Assembly: GCA_039621445.1 (NCBI GenBank) | Contig: CP154955.1 | Coordinates: 37,117,123 to 37,181,122, forward strand | Length of the DNA: 64,000 bases | Direction of reading: 5' to 3' | Origin: Euglena gracilis | Taxonomy: Eukaryota > Euglenida > Euglenophyceae > Euglenales | Part shown: positions 1-11,169 of the stretch, piece by piece | How the letters are laid out: each line of letters opens with the position of its first letter | How positions within the stretch are numbered: the first letter of the stretch is position 1 | Notes under the pieces: model-generated | What the model was told of the DNA's origin: nothing | Databases searched by the model: none | The model's input: only the letters and a program-made list of their open reading frames with translations | Translations under genes and position numbers: made by a program

Positions 1-257
1 CCCTCCCCTGGATTGTTAAAAAGAAGCGTGGGCAGGACGAGGGTTCCTAAAAGGCTCCCCAGTCAGGGACCCGTTGGAATTTTGGCTCCAAAATCCCCCC
101 CCCCCCGAAGGGGCATCCCCAGACTGCGAATAAGGCCGGGGGGGATGGTCTCCCATCCCTTCAGGCTGATTTTGCTGATTCTGAAAATGTGCACTTCATT
201 GGGGGGGAATCAAGAATGACAAAAAAAATGCCAAAAAAATTGGTCTCGGGGTAAAAT

Positions 258-654
258 CCAGGGTTTGATATAAGGAGGGCGTACATGGTTTAGGTGGGGG
301 GGGTGTCCCCCCACCCCCCCCCCCCCTCCTGGCCCGCAGGGGGGGTCCGGACCACCCCCCCCCCACCTGCAAGGGAGGTCCGGACCGACCCTCGGGGGGT
401 ACCCGGGACCCCCCCAAAAGGGTCAATTTTTTCCTCTGGCGCTTCGCGCCGAAAATTTTTTGCATTTTTGGCCAATTTTTGCCCAAAAGTGCCCAAAATG
501 ACACTTTTGGTCGTTTTGGGGGGTCAAATTTTTCGACCCTGACCGTGCCACTGTTTAGGTGGGGGGGGTGTCCCCCCCCCCCCCCCCCCCCCGTCCCGCG
601 GGGGGGGGGGGTCCGGACCACCCCCCCCCCTCCTCTCCTTACATCGAACCCTGG
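258..654. mobile_element. Short inverted-repeat element, GATATAAGGAG family, copy 1
   Basis: The stretch opens with CCAGGGTTTGATATAAGGAG and closes with the inverse of that word (CTCCTTACATCGAACCCTGG with small changes), giving terminal inverted repeats of about 20 bp. Inside are two direct copies of a C/G-homopolymer module (GTTTAGGTGG..., TCCGGACCACC) around a core with the hairpin GGCGCTTCGCGCC. Two relatives lie at 2,861-3,251 and 27,438-27,830. There is no coding capacity. Probably a non-autonomous DNA element (MITE-like); the mobilising enzyme is not visible. Confidence 0.7.
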
Positions 655-808
655 TAAAATCGGGTCCAGAATGCGGAATGCTTTCAAAATTGAAAAGATT
701 CCAACCGAACTCAAACAAACACACAGAAAACACACACACACACAAGTCCAAAAAATGCACCCCTTGTCGCCTCACCCCCCCCCCCCCACCGCGCCGACCC
801 CACCACAG

Positions 809-1019
809 CGGTCCACCCCAGCCTGGGCGTCCTCCTCCCCAGCCCTCGCCGGCCGGGGCCGGGGCCGGCCGGGCAGCCACATGTGGGCCGGGGGCCCCTG
901 GGTGCTGGGCCTCGTCCTCGTGCTGGTCGGCCTCGGGATGTGGCACACCACTGCCATGGACGGCTGTGACTGCCCACAGCGGGCCGCGCCGTGCGCCGCG
1001 GGCCCCCCGGCGGGCGCAC
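809..1019 (+). CDS. Candidate GC-rich exon with a hydrophobic segment
   Basis: An open frame follows a possible acceptor (CCCACCACAG, AG at 807-808). Nearly every codon ends in G or C, unlike the surrounding repeats. The peptide holds a hydrophobic stretch WVLGLVLVLVGLGMW followed by a Cys-containing part. No donor is clear; the end is set at a CACC tract. The product is not recognised. It could be an early exon of the plus-strand gene seen further right, or chance openness in GC-rich DNA. Confidence 0.22.
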
Positions 1020-2860
1020 CGGCACCCGCACCAACCTTAGACAGGGAGCGTTCTGTGGAAGCGATGGGGCGAAGTGTGGGGGGGGGGGCACAGTGCCAGA
1101 GAAGGAAATGAGGCCTTGCCGTACACATTTCACAAGGGGGGGGGAAACACGAGTTGACAAGGAATCTGCTCTTACTAATAATAATACTCTATAGGCAAAC
1201 CCATTTCAACATCTTTCAACTTTCTTCCTTCGTATCCAGCAAATTTTTGAGTTCCGCTCGTGTATTTTTTTCGAGTTTTAACAAGGGAAAGTTGTGGATT
1301 TCTGCATTTTTCACCATGTTTGCCAGATTCTGGATTTCACTATGGCCAAAACTTTTGTCATTTTTCTTCATTTTTTGAAAATTTCGGGCCACAATTTGTT
1401 TCCAAACATTACAGAAATGATTTTTGGCTGTTTTTTGGGGGGACCCCAAGATCGCATACAGGTGAAATTACTTTTGGGGGGCTTTGGGGGGGCTTTTGTG
1501 TTTTTTTTTTGTGTTCGCTTTACGTTTTTAGAGGTCCATGTTGCCCCCCCCCCCATGCCAGTCTCCATCCCACCTTTTCTAGCACGATGTGAAAATTCCC
1601 TGGCCGACAGGATTGACCAACAGCTCTTCTGTGCTGGAGCTTGGCAATCGAAGTGCGCAATTAGGAGCAACGCTGGAGAAGCTCACTGATCGAAACAGGC
1701 TTTTGCAGCCCAAAGCACAATGGCACCCATTGGTTCTTTGAAGCATAACCCCCGCAAAATATCCCCCCAAACACAAAGAACCCCCAAACGTAAAACCCCC
1801 CTGTGGGCTTTCATTTGGCTACCAAACGTGAACCCCCCTCTGGAGAAGGGAGGCGTCGACAGGCGCCGCGGCAGTGGCAGCGGCGCGAAACAGGATAATT
1901 CCGAAGTTTACCTGCTTATGCCATTTAACAGTTTTGGTCCAAGAAAAAAAAGTCACCAACTGGACATTTTTTTCCTAAAATGGTGAATTTTGGTCAAAAC
2001 GAGGACAAGGAATGGGTGTATGCATTTGGTAAACCCCCCTCCCAAATAACACCCCAGGATCGCCCCCCCCCTGGATAAGCCCCCATTTCGGCCATGGAGT
2101 GGAGTGGGCCGGTGTATATAGAGGGGTCTATGAGGGTCTATGAAGGGGTGGGTGTGCGCTTATCAAGAGCTCAGCACTATTCAAAACCTGGTTTATAAGT
2201 GGGGGGGGGTAATTTTGCATCAGAAACCGAGAAATAATAACTACATTGACCGATAATAAAAAGAAAACTGAGCCGTCTCTGAAATACCATCGAGCGCCAC
2301 AGCCTGAAACAGACAGGCGATGATCCTTACATGCAACTGACTCTCAGGGAAGAAATAGCACTGGGGCACATTTATCTGTATTGTGCGTAACCCCCAAATC
2401 TCAAACCCCTGGCTTTACATTTGGGCAAAATTTCAAAGCCCTCGGGGATGGGGGGGTTGTATTTGGGGGGGTTGTATTTGGCATGGAAACTGCACTTCTG
2501 TTAAACCCTCTCCCCAACTAATAACCCCCTAAACAATACCCCCCCATAAAACCCCCCCTTGGGGTCCGACTTCGGCGACTGAGTTAATACTCCCCCCCCC
2601 CCCAATCTCGGGCCGACGACCCAGATTTTGACCTGAAAACGTAGGTAAAAAATCTCAATCTCTGACAACAAATTACGAAAAAAATCGATTTTTCTGGAGC
2701 ATCTGACCTCCAAGAATGCTAAATTTCATGAGAAAGTCCAAAAAATGACTCCAAAGGGGTGTTTTGGGTGCTATTTTGGGTCCTACGGGACTTCGAAAAA
2801 TGTCGAAAATTTTGGGGTGTTATAACCCCCCCAAATAATACCCCCCCCCTCGGGCTGGGA
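1020..2860. other. No supported gene; low-complexity repeats
   Basis: I see AT-rich spacer, C/G homopolymers and repeat words such as AAATAACACCCC. The only coding-like patch is 1,591-1,741, where two adjacent frames differing by one base spell a charged, coiled-coil-like peptide (ENSLADRIDQQLF, then LEKLTDRNRLLQ). This resembles the coiled-coil gag debris at 29-31 kb in character, but no homology can be claimed. Confidence 0.5.
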
Positions 2861-3251
2861 CCAGGGTTCGATATAAGGAGAGGGGGGGGGGTCCGGACCC
2901 CCCTGCGGGCCAGGAGGGGGGGGGTGGGGGAGACACCCCCGCACCTAAACAGCGGCGTGGTCAGGGTGACCGAAAAATTTTGACCCCCCAAACCGACCAA
3001 AAGTGCCATTTTGGGCACTTTTTGGGCAAAAATTGGCCAAAGATGCAAAAAATTTTCGGCGCAAAGCGCCGGAGGAAAAAATTGACCCTTTTTGGGGGGG
3101 GGGTCCCGGGTACCCCCCGAGGGTCGGTCCGGACCCCCCTTGCCGGTGGGGGGGGTGGTCCGGACCCCCCCTGCGGGCCAGGAGGGGGGGGGGTGGGGAG
3201 GGACACCCCCCCCACCTAAACCATGTACGCCCTCCTTATATCGAACCCTGG
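2861..3251. mobile_element. Short inverted-repeat element, GATATAAGGAG family, copy 2
   Basis: It begins CCAGGGTTCGATATAAGGAG and ends with the exact inverse CTCCTTATATCGAACCCTGG. The core carries the hairpin GGCGCAAAGCGCC and the tract AAAATTTTT...GGCCA. The core runs in the opposite direction to copy 1. No ORF. Confidence 0.75.
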
Positions 3252-5046
3252 CCGGGACTTTGGGCGGAAAAATAATACCCAGTTTGGAACCCTTCGCGTG
3301 TGAATAACTCGGGCCTGGCGGGGAGTTGGGGTTCAAACCCAGGTGATTCAGAAACTAGAAATCCAGTCGCTCGCGACTGAAAAAAAAAATCCGGGAACCG
3401 GGCCGGGATCATGGTGATAATCCGTCGGTTCTCCTGGTGGCCCCGACCCGGGGGGGCGGGGAGGGGGGGGGTCGAGGGGGGGGGGTTTCGCCGGTGGTAA
3501 GCTTCGCTCTTACCCATAAAGGGATAAGAGCTCAGCGACCCCCCCCCCACCTATAAACCCCCCCTCAGGCCGACCAACCAAACCGGGACCTATAACCCCC
3601 CCTTGGGAAGAAAAATGAAAGCCGCTGGGGACGATTTTTTTGGCCGCAGACCACCCAAAAAACTGATTTTTTGGCACTTTTTTGAGACCGACCATCTTCA
3701 AAAATGCCATTTTTGTCCAAATTTGCCGAAATTTTGGGGGGTTTCGGGGTCATTTTGGGGGGTCGGATTTTCACCAACAATTCCGGGACTTATAAACCGC
3801 CCCCCCACCTATAACCCCCCCCTTTGGCCGGCCAACCAAACCGGATCGTAGAAACCCCGGGGGGTTTTGTAAGTGGGGGGGGTTTGGTCCCCCATAGGTT
3901 CCACGTTTGGAGTACAATATGGTACAAATTTAATGGCCGCCCCTTGCGAGAAGGATGGATGGTGCTCTAAACCCCCCCATTTAGAACGACCCCCCTCTGA
4001 TAACGACCCCCCCCCATTTATACCGACCCATTCGGAGAATTCCACCAGTTTGAGAAATATAACGACCCATGTCGGGAAGCTGCAAGCAAAACGCGGAAAG
4101 ACACATGAGCGTTCGTGCTCGGACGGGTTATTTGAAGTACGAGCGGATAGACCGCTGCTTAAAGGGTGCGGGGAGTGTGGGGAGAGGAGACATGGCTGTA
4201 AGGGACACAGAAAACTTCAGATACAAGGTCTCAATACCCCGACTCCGACTTTGGGTAACCCCCCCCATTTATAACGACCCCCCATTTATAACGACCCCCC
4301 ATTTATAACGACCCCCTTTGGATTTTCCACCAACTCAAAAGTCGGATAACGACGGGTCGTTATAAATGGGGGGGTTACAGTCAACGCTCCTTTTTTCTGG
4401 CCTTTCACTTCAAAGAAGGCCAAAAAGAAGGCGGTCTACTTCACACTTAAGCTTTTTTGGGTTTAATTGTGGAATTGTGCAAATGAAGAGACATTTTTTT
4501 CTGCTTCATTTCTCGTCGAAAAAAGTGAGATTCTTTTTGTGTTTTCGGCTAGTTTTTTAGTGACCCAAGGGAGATGCCCAAACACCCTTTTTTTCCGGTT
4601 TTTTTTGTTATTTTTGGGGGCTGGTGACATTTTTTTTCGGCCATCAACAGAGACGATGTTTTGCAGCACGTGAACAACACGAAAATCGGGCTGAGGGGCG
4701 GTTTCTGAGACCACTTCTTTCCCTTGGTGCTGGCAGCCTCGGAGCGTGCCCAAAACCTTGTGAAAAACAGGCCCCCATTTTCGTTTCTAAAACTGGCGAA
4801 AACCCTGTGAAGGAGATTTCTGAAAAGCCTCTTTTTTTGCTTTTTCGTGCTCGGACTCTCGGACCAGGAGATGTGAACCAGTGAAGAAAATCCATGGTGC
4901 TCCGGTTTGGGAGAGAGTTGCAGGCGTTTTGACAGAACGACCGAGTGGCGAGGGCACCAGCGTTAGTGCCTACAACCGGCCAGCGGGGAAGGCTGGGAGC
5001 CAGGATTGGAAGACATGCAACAGGATCTTTGTCAGGGTTTTTTCAG
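3252..5046. other. Repeat-rich stretch without a supported gene
   Basis: 3,296-3,420 (CTCGGGCCTGGCGGGGAGTT...) is a dispersed repeat that recurs at 28,074-28,180. 3,500-3,890 holds C/G homopolymers with the word CCTATAACCCCCC, and 3,969-4,376 is an inverted-repeat element (separate entry). From 4,380 to 5,046 I see only AT-rich DNA with short unsupported frames. Confidence 0.5.
3969..4376. mobile_element. Inverted-repeat element with TATAACGACCC word
   Basis: The left end AACCCCCCCATTTAGAACGA and right end GGGTCGTTATAAATGGGGGG are inverted repeats, and the word ATAACGACCC recurs several times inside. About 410 bp, non-coding. It has the same architecture (short word plus C/G run) as the other families in this window but a different word. 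Confidence 0.6.
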
Positions 5047-5297
5047 AGGAGGGATATTGGTGACCCATTTTTCTCGTGAAACAAAAAGGTGCATCATTGT
5101 TTCATTGGATATTGAAACACTGCATGCTCCTGCGCAGTTGCGCAAAGAATTTGGTGTGCCGATTTTTTTTGCCACCAAAAGTGCCCGTCCAAGGCTGAGC
5201 AACGTCCCTCCTGAATATCACGGGAAATCAGGGCGCATGGGACCTCTGTCCGTCTGTCAGCAGGATCTGCTGGGGGGAACTACAGTGGGGATCCACG
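5047..5297 (+). CDS. Candidate internal exon, product not recognised
   Basis: The frame is open from an acceptor with a T-run (GTTTTTTCAG, AG at 5,045-5,046) to a donor CACG|GTGAGC at 5,298. The encoded peptide, about 83 residues, is balanced and protein-like (for example CIIVSLDIETLHAPAQLRKE, then FGVPIFFATKSARPRLSNV), with mixed alpha/beta character and normal codon use. No neighbouring exon could be joined with confidence, and no family is recognised. Confidence 0.4.
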
Positions 5298-7715
5298 GTG
5301 AGCAATATAATTAAATAGAAACAGGAGCCCTTGCTTGAACAAGGCGTGTGGAGTACATAGAGTAAAGTCTTTTTTTTTTTAGTATCCCAGGAACAATGGG
5401 TGATGAAGGACGGAATTTATTTTGAATCTGACTTGCCCATTTGCGCAATTGACCGAATATTTTATTTATTTACAGACGCGAGCGATATTTCGGTTCTCAT
5501 ACCCCCCCCTTTCGCCACCGACCTCTCCTAAACAACGACCACCCCCCCCCCCGGTCGGGGGTTGTAGGTGGCTTTGAAATTTGGGGGTTTTTTTGGCATT
5601 TAGTCGTACGACCACCCCCTGATCGGGGGTTGTAGGTTGGGGGCCCCCTCTGGTCGGGGGTTGTGGGAACCCGGTGGGCAAAGGGGGGGTAGGTGCATGA
5701 TCAGGTGCCAATTACCACGTTCCCATGGCAGGCATTTTAAATCCTGTGCCAAATTTTCTTTCCAGCCGTTAAACAGGAGTGATAATTTGAATTCTACAGC
5801 TGGCCAAAAATGAGTCTTTGCAACCCCTTCTTTGGACACCTCGTTTATGTGCATTGAAATGCTGCCTAAAAGGTCATTTGTTCCCGTGTGTGTAATCAGA
5901 CCCAACTACGTCGTTGTTATGTCCGAGGATTTAAGTCATTTTCAGTTGTTGAAAAATGTCTCTGTTCAACCTTCTTTTCCAAAATCAGTTTCCAGTGTTT
6001 ACGGAGCCTCATTCAGTTTCTTTCTGGCCCGAGTCGTATGCTCTTGATATGCGCCACAAAATTAAAACCTTCCCACAGGCAACAAAAGGGCGGCAGAATC
6101 CGGGAAACCCTCGAACCCGTCATTTCGGTCCCAAAGAGCAGCATTCTGGCAGCAGTAAGCACTGGGTGGATACTCTGTGAAGTTATGGACCAGCTCCCAG
6201 GTGGAAGATGGTGTGAGACCACAAGAAAAAGACTGTATTTTTTAAAATTGTCCCATGCTGTTCTCGGAATTTCAATTGGAACAATTGGCATTCCATTTGT
6301 GAGGGCTGTTTTCTTCACGAGCTTTGAGACGGGTGTTTTGTCCAAAACGGCCACCCGGAAACGTTTCACATTGCATGATTGCGCAAGGCAAGTCCACTTT
6401 TCTGAGCTAAGTGCGAAGTAGACTGCCAAGATTCTTTCTGGGTTGGTCCCCGCCGGTGGAAGGGTCGGCCATGATGGCAGAAGCCTGGCACTTGGCAGCG
6501 AACCGCTCTCAGCCTTTTGGCGGGAACACGTCGTCGCTGCCCCACCGTGACCCGGACCAGGGCCTGGCAGGGGTGCTGGGTAGGTTGGAGGACGTCCTTT
6601 GGGCACCCAACTCGACTCTGCCCAGATTCCCTCGTCAGAAAATGCATTCTGGCTTCCCAACAGGTTCGACAGAACAGGGGGTCTTGACCCGCAGAAACAG
6701 CTGAAGGTTGAGGCTGAACTCTGAGGAGAGGGCGACCTACCCCTCGGCAACTGCCCCTAAAGACCCGCCCTTTGTCGGCTTAAGCGCGGCTGAAAACTGA
6801 ACAGCCAAAAAAACTCATTTTATGACGATTTTGGTAGATGGGCAATCATCCCAGGATGCCAGAAATTGATTCTCCAATGTCGACCTGTTTCGCTGAAAAA
6901 CTTCGATGTCTTTCTCCTCTCCCCTTTTCGTATTTTTTGTTGAATTTACCGAGATAACAGAAAATTTTTTAATTTAAAGACCACCCTCCCCCCCATCGAT
7001 GAGTTTTCATTTATTTTCAAGCCGCCCAAAGGGCGGCTGCAATGGTAACGGATTTTTGGCTTTTGGGGGTGCAAAAATGGCAAAAAATGGGTCGGATTAG
7101 GGATCAGGGTTGGCCAGGGCATTTGTTTGTCAAAAGAATCAATTTATTGCATAATTGGCAGTTTTTGGGCATTTTGCAGTTTCGATTTTGGGTCCCAGTT
7201 GGGCCCAGTTCCCGCTGGGGACCCCCATGGGGGGGTCAGCCAGCAGCAGCCCGCTCAAATACGCTGAACTGGACCCTCTCCGGGGGTCTTTAAGCGACCC
7301 CCTGCGTACGCCCTGTGCATGCCCTGCGACGCCCTCCTTAAGCGACCCCTGACATGCACCCCGAGGTAAACCCCCCCCAATAGAAGTGCGGGACCATAAC
7401 AAGCGCAGGTGCAACCCCCATTTTGATGGGATTTCTAAAGGAAATCAACAAAAATTGCACACGTAGAGTCCAAATGGGAGTGCACCCCCCCCGCCGCCAG
7501 AGGCGGTGGTCCATCATAAGCGCAACCGTGCTTCTATCAGGCGGGTTTATTCCCTGTGGAGGGGAACACCAGCTGGCCCAGGGCATCGGACGGAGACCAA
7601 CCGCCGGGGACATCCCCCGGACCACCAAGGCATCAGACGGGCACAGAGCGGCGTAGCTGGGACCGCAGGTGGTGAGGGTCCCTGGTTTTCCTTCCCCCCC
7701 CCCCCGACTCGGCAG
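5298..7715. other. No firm gene; repeats and short open frames
   Basis: 5,500-5,690 holds repeats of GGTCGGGGGTTGTAGG next to C-runs. A 71-codon frame at 5,832-6,047 (+) and a 97-codon frame at 6,411-6,704 (+) have fair codon use, but I see no splice signals or family motifs, so they are not called as genes. 6,780-7,715 is AT-rich or homopolymeric spacer. Confidence 0.4.
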
Positions 7716-7818
7716 CCCCGCCGATCCGGCCCCCTCCGCCTGCCCCTGCCGCCCAGCCCCGCTGCGGCCGCCGGGCAAGGAGGGGGCCGCAGCCGGGCGA
7801 CGGAGCAGTTCTGCCGGG
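7716..7818 (+). CDS. Candidate exon upstream of an intron that holds a transposon
   Basis: After the acceptor CGACTCGGCAG (AG at 7,714-7,715) the frame is open and GC-rich in third positions. It encodes a Pro/Ala/Gly-rich linker ending RATEQFCR. No GT donor is present at its 3' end. The bases CTGCCGGGC here are repeated exactly at the start of the next exon (about 9,379-9,387), so several splice choices keep the frame: CA-AG with the split placed as here, GC-AG, or a cut within the repeat. Product not recognised. Confidence 0.33.
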
Positions 7819-7870
7819 CAGGGCTGCACAGGAATCCCCGAAACGGGATGGGTGGTGGTTGGGGGGGGGG

Positions 7871-9225
7871 CAGACATTCATTTAGTGTGGTACACCAAGG
7901 TTGTCATTTTGTGGTTCACTGTGGACACCACAAAAATTTTTGTGGTTCACCTGTGGACACCAAAAATTTTTTTGTGGTTCACCTGTGGACACCAAAAATT
8001 TTTTTGTGGTTCACCTGTGGACACCAAAAAATTTTTTGTGGTTCACCTGTGGACACCAAAGTAATATTTGTGGTTCACATGTGGACACCAAAAAAATTCC
8101 CACCGTTTGCTGACATTTGCATCATTTTCTTTCTCATCAACAGCAAGGAACATACAATTGCTTACCGACCCCCGGGGGAGGGGGGGTCACTCCACTTTTT
8201 TAAAAACCAGTCAGTCACTCATTTTCAAAAAAACCAGCCAGTCACTACCCCCCCGGGGGGGGGGGGGTGGTCGGCCACTCAGAAAAACGGCCACTTTCCA
8301 GTCACTTTAGGCCATTTTAGGCCCAAAAAAATTTTCCGGCGCCTTCGGCGCCGGGGTCACTCAAGCCACTTTTGCCCACTCCTGGCCAACCCCCCCCGGG
8401 GGGGGGCAGGGAGGGGGGCCGGGCCAAAAACCAGTCAGTCACTCTGAAAAAACCAGTCACCCGCCCTCCCCCGGGGGGGGGGGGGTCGTCAGTGCTTAAC
8501 CAATTGCCTGGCAAGGAAGCGATCTTCTTTGAACATGTTTGACTCAGGCGTCGTAAGTCGGCCTACAATTCTGGTGCTCTTAAAACAGAAGAGGAAGCGG
8601 AAAGCCACTTCCAAAAAAGGGTCATATTTTTCGATTTTTTTGAAGAGGTTCTCATTTTGGCCAATTCCGGTGGACGTTTGGCTCACAGTAAAGGAGACCT
8701 ATACCTATGTTTCTGCTGCCGTAGGCTCCGAAGGAACGAAACAGAAAAATTAAAAAATGGAAGCGGCACATATTGCATTCCGCCCCAAAAGCAGGAGATG
8801 TGCAACAAAAACTGAACGCAATGAATTATACAGAATGTAAATGTAAAAAATATGCATAATGTTTGCACACCAAAAAGGAAGCGTAAAACAGCTTTGAAAG
8901 AATCCGTAAAAAAAATGGTGTGAATTGAAATGATCAACAATGATCACCAAACGATATTCCAATCCCAATAATGTGGTTGAGGTGTCTAAAGATCAATCCG
9001 CTTTTAGGTGTAAATTTTATTTTTTTTCGATCCTCAATCAATTTTTGTGGACCACAAATTTTTTTGTGGACACCACAAAAATTTTTGTGGTTCACCTGTG
9101 GACACCAAAAATTTTTTTGTGGTTCACCTGTGGACACCAAAAAAAAATTTGTGGTTCACCTGTGGACACCAGAAAAAAATTTGTGGTTCACACGTTTTTT
9201 GTGAACCACACTAAATGAATGTCTG
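7871..9225. mobile_element. Inverted-repeat transposon with subterminal GTGGTTCACCTGTGGACACC arrays, inside an intron
   Basis: CAGACATTCATTTAGTGTGG at 7,871-7,890 is matched by its perfect inverse at 9,206-9,225. Just inside each end lie arrays of a roughly 32-bp unit (GTGGTTCACCTGTGGACACC plus an A/T tract). There are about six units at 7,912-8,088 and about four at 9,070-9,200, all in the same direction. The middle carries the nested CAGTCACT element (8,155-8,506) and AT-rich DNA. No transposase ORF is seen, so it is non-autonomous. Confidence 0.75.
8155..8506. mobile_element. Inverted-repeat element, CCAGTCAGTCACT family, copy 1 (nested)
   Basis: The ends are CAATTGCTTACCGACCCCCG and an inverse ending ...CTTAACCAATTG. 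Inside, the word CCAGTCAGTCACT recurs between C/G runs, and the core has the hairpin GGCGCCTTCGGCGCC next to AAAATTTT. Other copies are at 17,043-17,171 and, partially, at 12,008-12,093. Non-coding. Confidence 0.7.
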
Positions 9226-9356
9226 GGGGGGGGTCCGGCTACCCCAACCCCGTATATCCACCCCGGCCTACCCGTATTTCTGGGTGTGGTTTTTTGGGTA
9301 AATTTTTTGCCTGGCGAGGTGCTGTTGTGGAGGGGTCGACCCATCCTCCCTCCCAG

Positions 9357-9476
9357 GCCTTCCTGTACAGCCCTGCTGCCGGGCGTTCCTGCCGCGGTGC
9401 ACCGCCACTGGGCTGGTCCCCGCGCAGTGCGCCGCGGCGCTGCGGCTCTACCGCAACTGCAGCGTGCTCGGCGCAG
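9357..9476 (+). CDS. Candidate exon, Cys-rich helical peptide, joins to 10,938
   Basis: Following CCTCCCTCCCAG, the frame encodes a Cys-containing helical peptide (CCRAFLPRC; CAAALRLYRNCSVLGA) with strong GC3 bias. At its 3' end, GCGCAG|GCACGT is a GC-type donor: joining to the acceptor CCCCCAG|GC at 10,938 restores one codon (Gly) and keeps the frame. No GT donor is available. Unrecognised; appears to belong to the same plus-strand gene as the next exons. Confidence 0.5.
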
Positions 9477-10937
9477 GCACGTTTGGGATGGGCGTGCATT
9501 GTGACGGCGGTGCGGGTGTGGCGCCTTACCTTGGGTGCTGTTTGGTTTGTACTTTTTTTTGTGTGTTATTTTTTTCTATTTGAGACTATTTGGGGGCTGC
9601 TGTGCTCACCTTGGGAGCGGCTGTGACGTTCAAAATCAATTTGTGTGCCAGTCGACACCCTCTTGCTTTCTTTCGTTTTGGCAGCCCAAGTCGCATTAAG
9701 CTGTATTCATATCGTCTTGCAATTGTGCTTCTGACTTCTTCATTTCTCAGGGTTGGGTTGATTTTTTTGCATTGCTGGTGACATACTAGCCCTCCGTATT
9801 TGGAGTGCCATTTTTTGGAGGGGATCCTGGGGGGGAAGACCAAAATTTAGTGTTTTGTGCTCTCCGTAAAGTGATGCCAAATTTTCCCCTTTTTCCAACT
9901 CCAAATTCCAGATTTGATTTCCTGGACATGAGAAAAATGTCCATTTCCACATTGTTAGAAAGACTGTTCTGTGAAATGTGTTTGATGAGCCCAAATTTGG
10001 GGTTTACAGTTGAATCTGTGAGAACATTTTTTAAACCTGAAACATTAAATCTTAATTTAGGGTTTCATACTAAAAAAAAAATGGGTTAAAGGGCACCTCC
10101 GGTCTTTTGGTTGAAAAATGAAGCACACAGCATTGGCTGCGAATGAATTGAATGAAAGTAGTCCATTTGCGCTATTGCACAACTTGGGCATGTGTCCATT
10201 TGCACAATTAAACAAATTTTTTTTCAGAGAGTCAAAGTGGGGGGTGTATCGTGCAGGGCTCAGTCCCACCTGCCCCAAATCGTTCCAGCAACATCTCTTA
10301 ACATTGTTGATGGGCCGTTAGACGGTCCCCACTCGCACCTGCTGGGGATGTCCCCCGTGCGCTGTGTTGACAATTGCTCTGGGGCACTCTGATTGTCAAA
10401 ATCCTGGCTTCCTTCTCTGGGTCCTGGGGCACCAGAATACACCCCAATCAAATTATACGGCGTTTGGGTACCAGGGATGGCGATTTTCAAAAAATCTCCG
10501 TTTGCGCATTTGTTCAAAAAAAAAACAGCCCAAGCCGGCTGCAGTTCGCGCAAAAACAAAAAATATGGGAAACCACCCAATTTTTGTATCATTTTTTTCC
10601 TTGCCATTTCCCCCCCCTCCGTTTCTATGCCCTTCTGGAGGAGCCACGCTCACGGCTAGTTGAATTTCACACACAAAAGGATGGGGTATGATATATGGTC
10701 AATTTTGGGGTCTGTTTTTTTTTAATACAGAACCACAACAAGGACACCCAAGGACACCCACAACACCATTTTGACTTTTTTTGAACCCCCGAGTTACTTT
10801 TTCCAAAACATTTCCATCACAAGTGGGAAAAAATTCCGTGGTAATTTCCATTTTCATGAAACGTTGAATTTTTCCATGCTTTTTTTATTTTTCCAAAATC
10901 GAAATTTTCCCATCATTTTGTCCCCCCTCTCCCCCAG
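9477..10937 (+). other. Candidate GC-AG intron
   Basis: It begins GCACGT and ends CTCTCCCCCAG. CAGGC occurs at both junctions, so the exact cut is ambiguous. The interior is AT-rich with only short frames; I see no gene in it. Confidence 0.4.
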
Positions 10938-11026
10938 GCCCCGTGGTCATCAAGGTCGTCCTGCTGCACCACCAGCCACTGCTGCAGCTTCGGAATTCGG
11001 CCAAGGAGGCCCTCATCGCGTGCCAG
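10938..11026 (+). CDS. Exon of a helical-repeat protein (exon D)
   Basis: This 89-nt exon has a strong pyrimidine-rich acceptor (CTCTCCCCCAG) and a donor TGCCAG|GTCCGC. It encodes an amphipathic pair of helices (VVIKVVLLHHQPLLQLRNSA, then KEALIACQ) typical of a HEAT/ARM-type repeat. It joins in frame to 11,108 and then 12,810 by plain GT-AG splicing. The pattern (helix, HH-P, R-x-x-A, then a Gly-Gly-x-x-x-L turn in the next exon) reminds me of the N-terminal HEAT region of GCN1, but that is an impression from memory, not an alignment. Confidence 0.6.
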
Positions 11027-11107
11027 GTCCGCACCGCTGCCCCCCCCCCCCTGTGCGGCCCCTCGGCCACTGCGCCGGCGGATTCATCGCAACGGCGGCC
11101 ACTGCAG

Positions 11108-11169
11108 GCGGCTGCGTTGCGGATGGGCGGCGTGATGGATCTCTTTGCGGAGGTGTATGACTTCCTGTG
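11108..11169 (+). CDS. Exon of the same helical-repeat protein (exon E)
   Basis: The acceptor GCCACTGCAG and donor CCTGTG|GTGTAAGG bound 62 nt encoding AALRMGGVMDLFAEVYDFL. The preceding intron is only 81 nt (11,027-11,107). It leaves phase 2 and pairs with the single base at the start of the exon at 12,810. Confidence 0.6.

Noticed and set aside
6013-6750. 245-codon minus-strand ORF
   Set aside because: No motif, no splice support, and a plus-strand frame of equal quality overlaps it.
7912-8088. CRISPR-like array of 32-bp repeats
   Set aside because: Units are contiguous without unique spacers, and the context is a eukaryotic transposon.
7901-8113. Long open frame with repeated WFTCGHQ/CGSPVDTK peptides
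   Set aside because: Product of a 32-bp minisatellite inside a transposon; the repeat, not selection, keeps the frame open.
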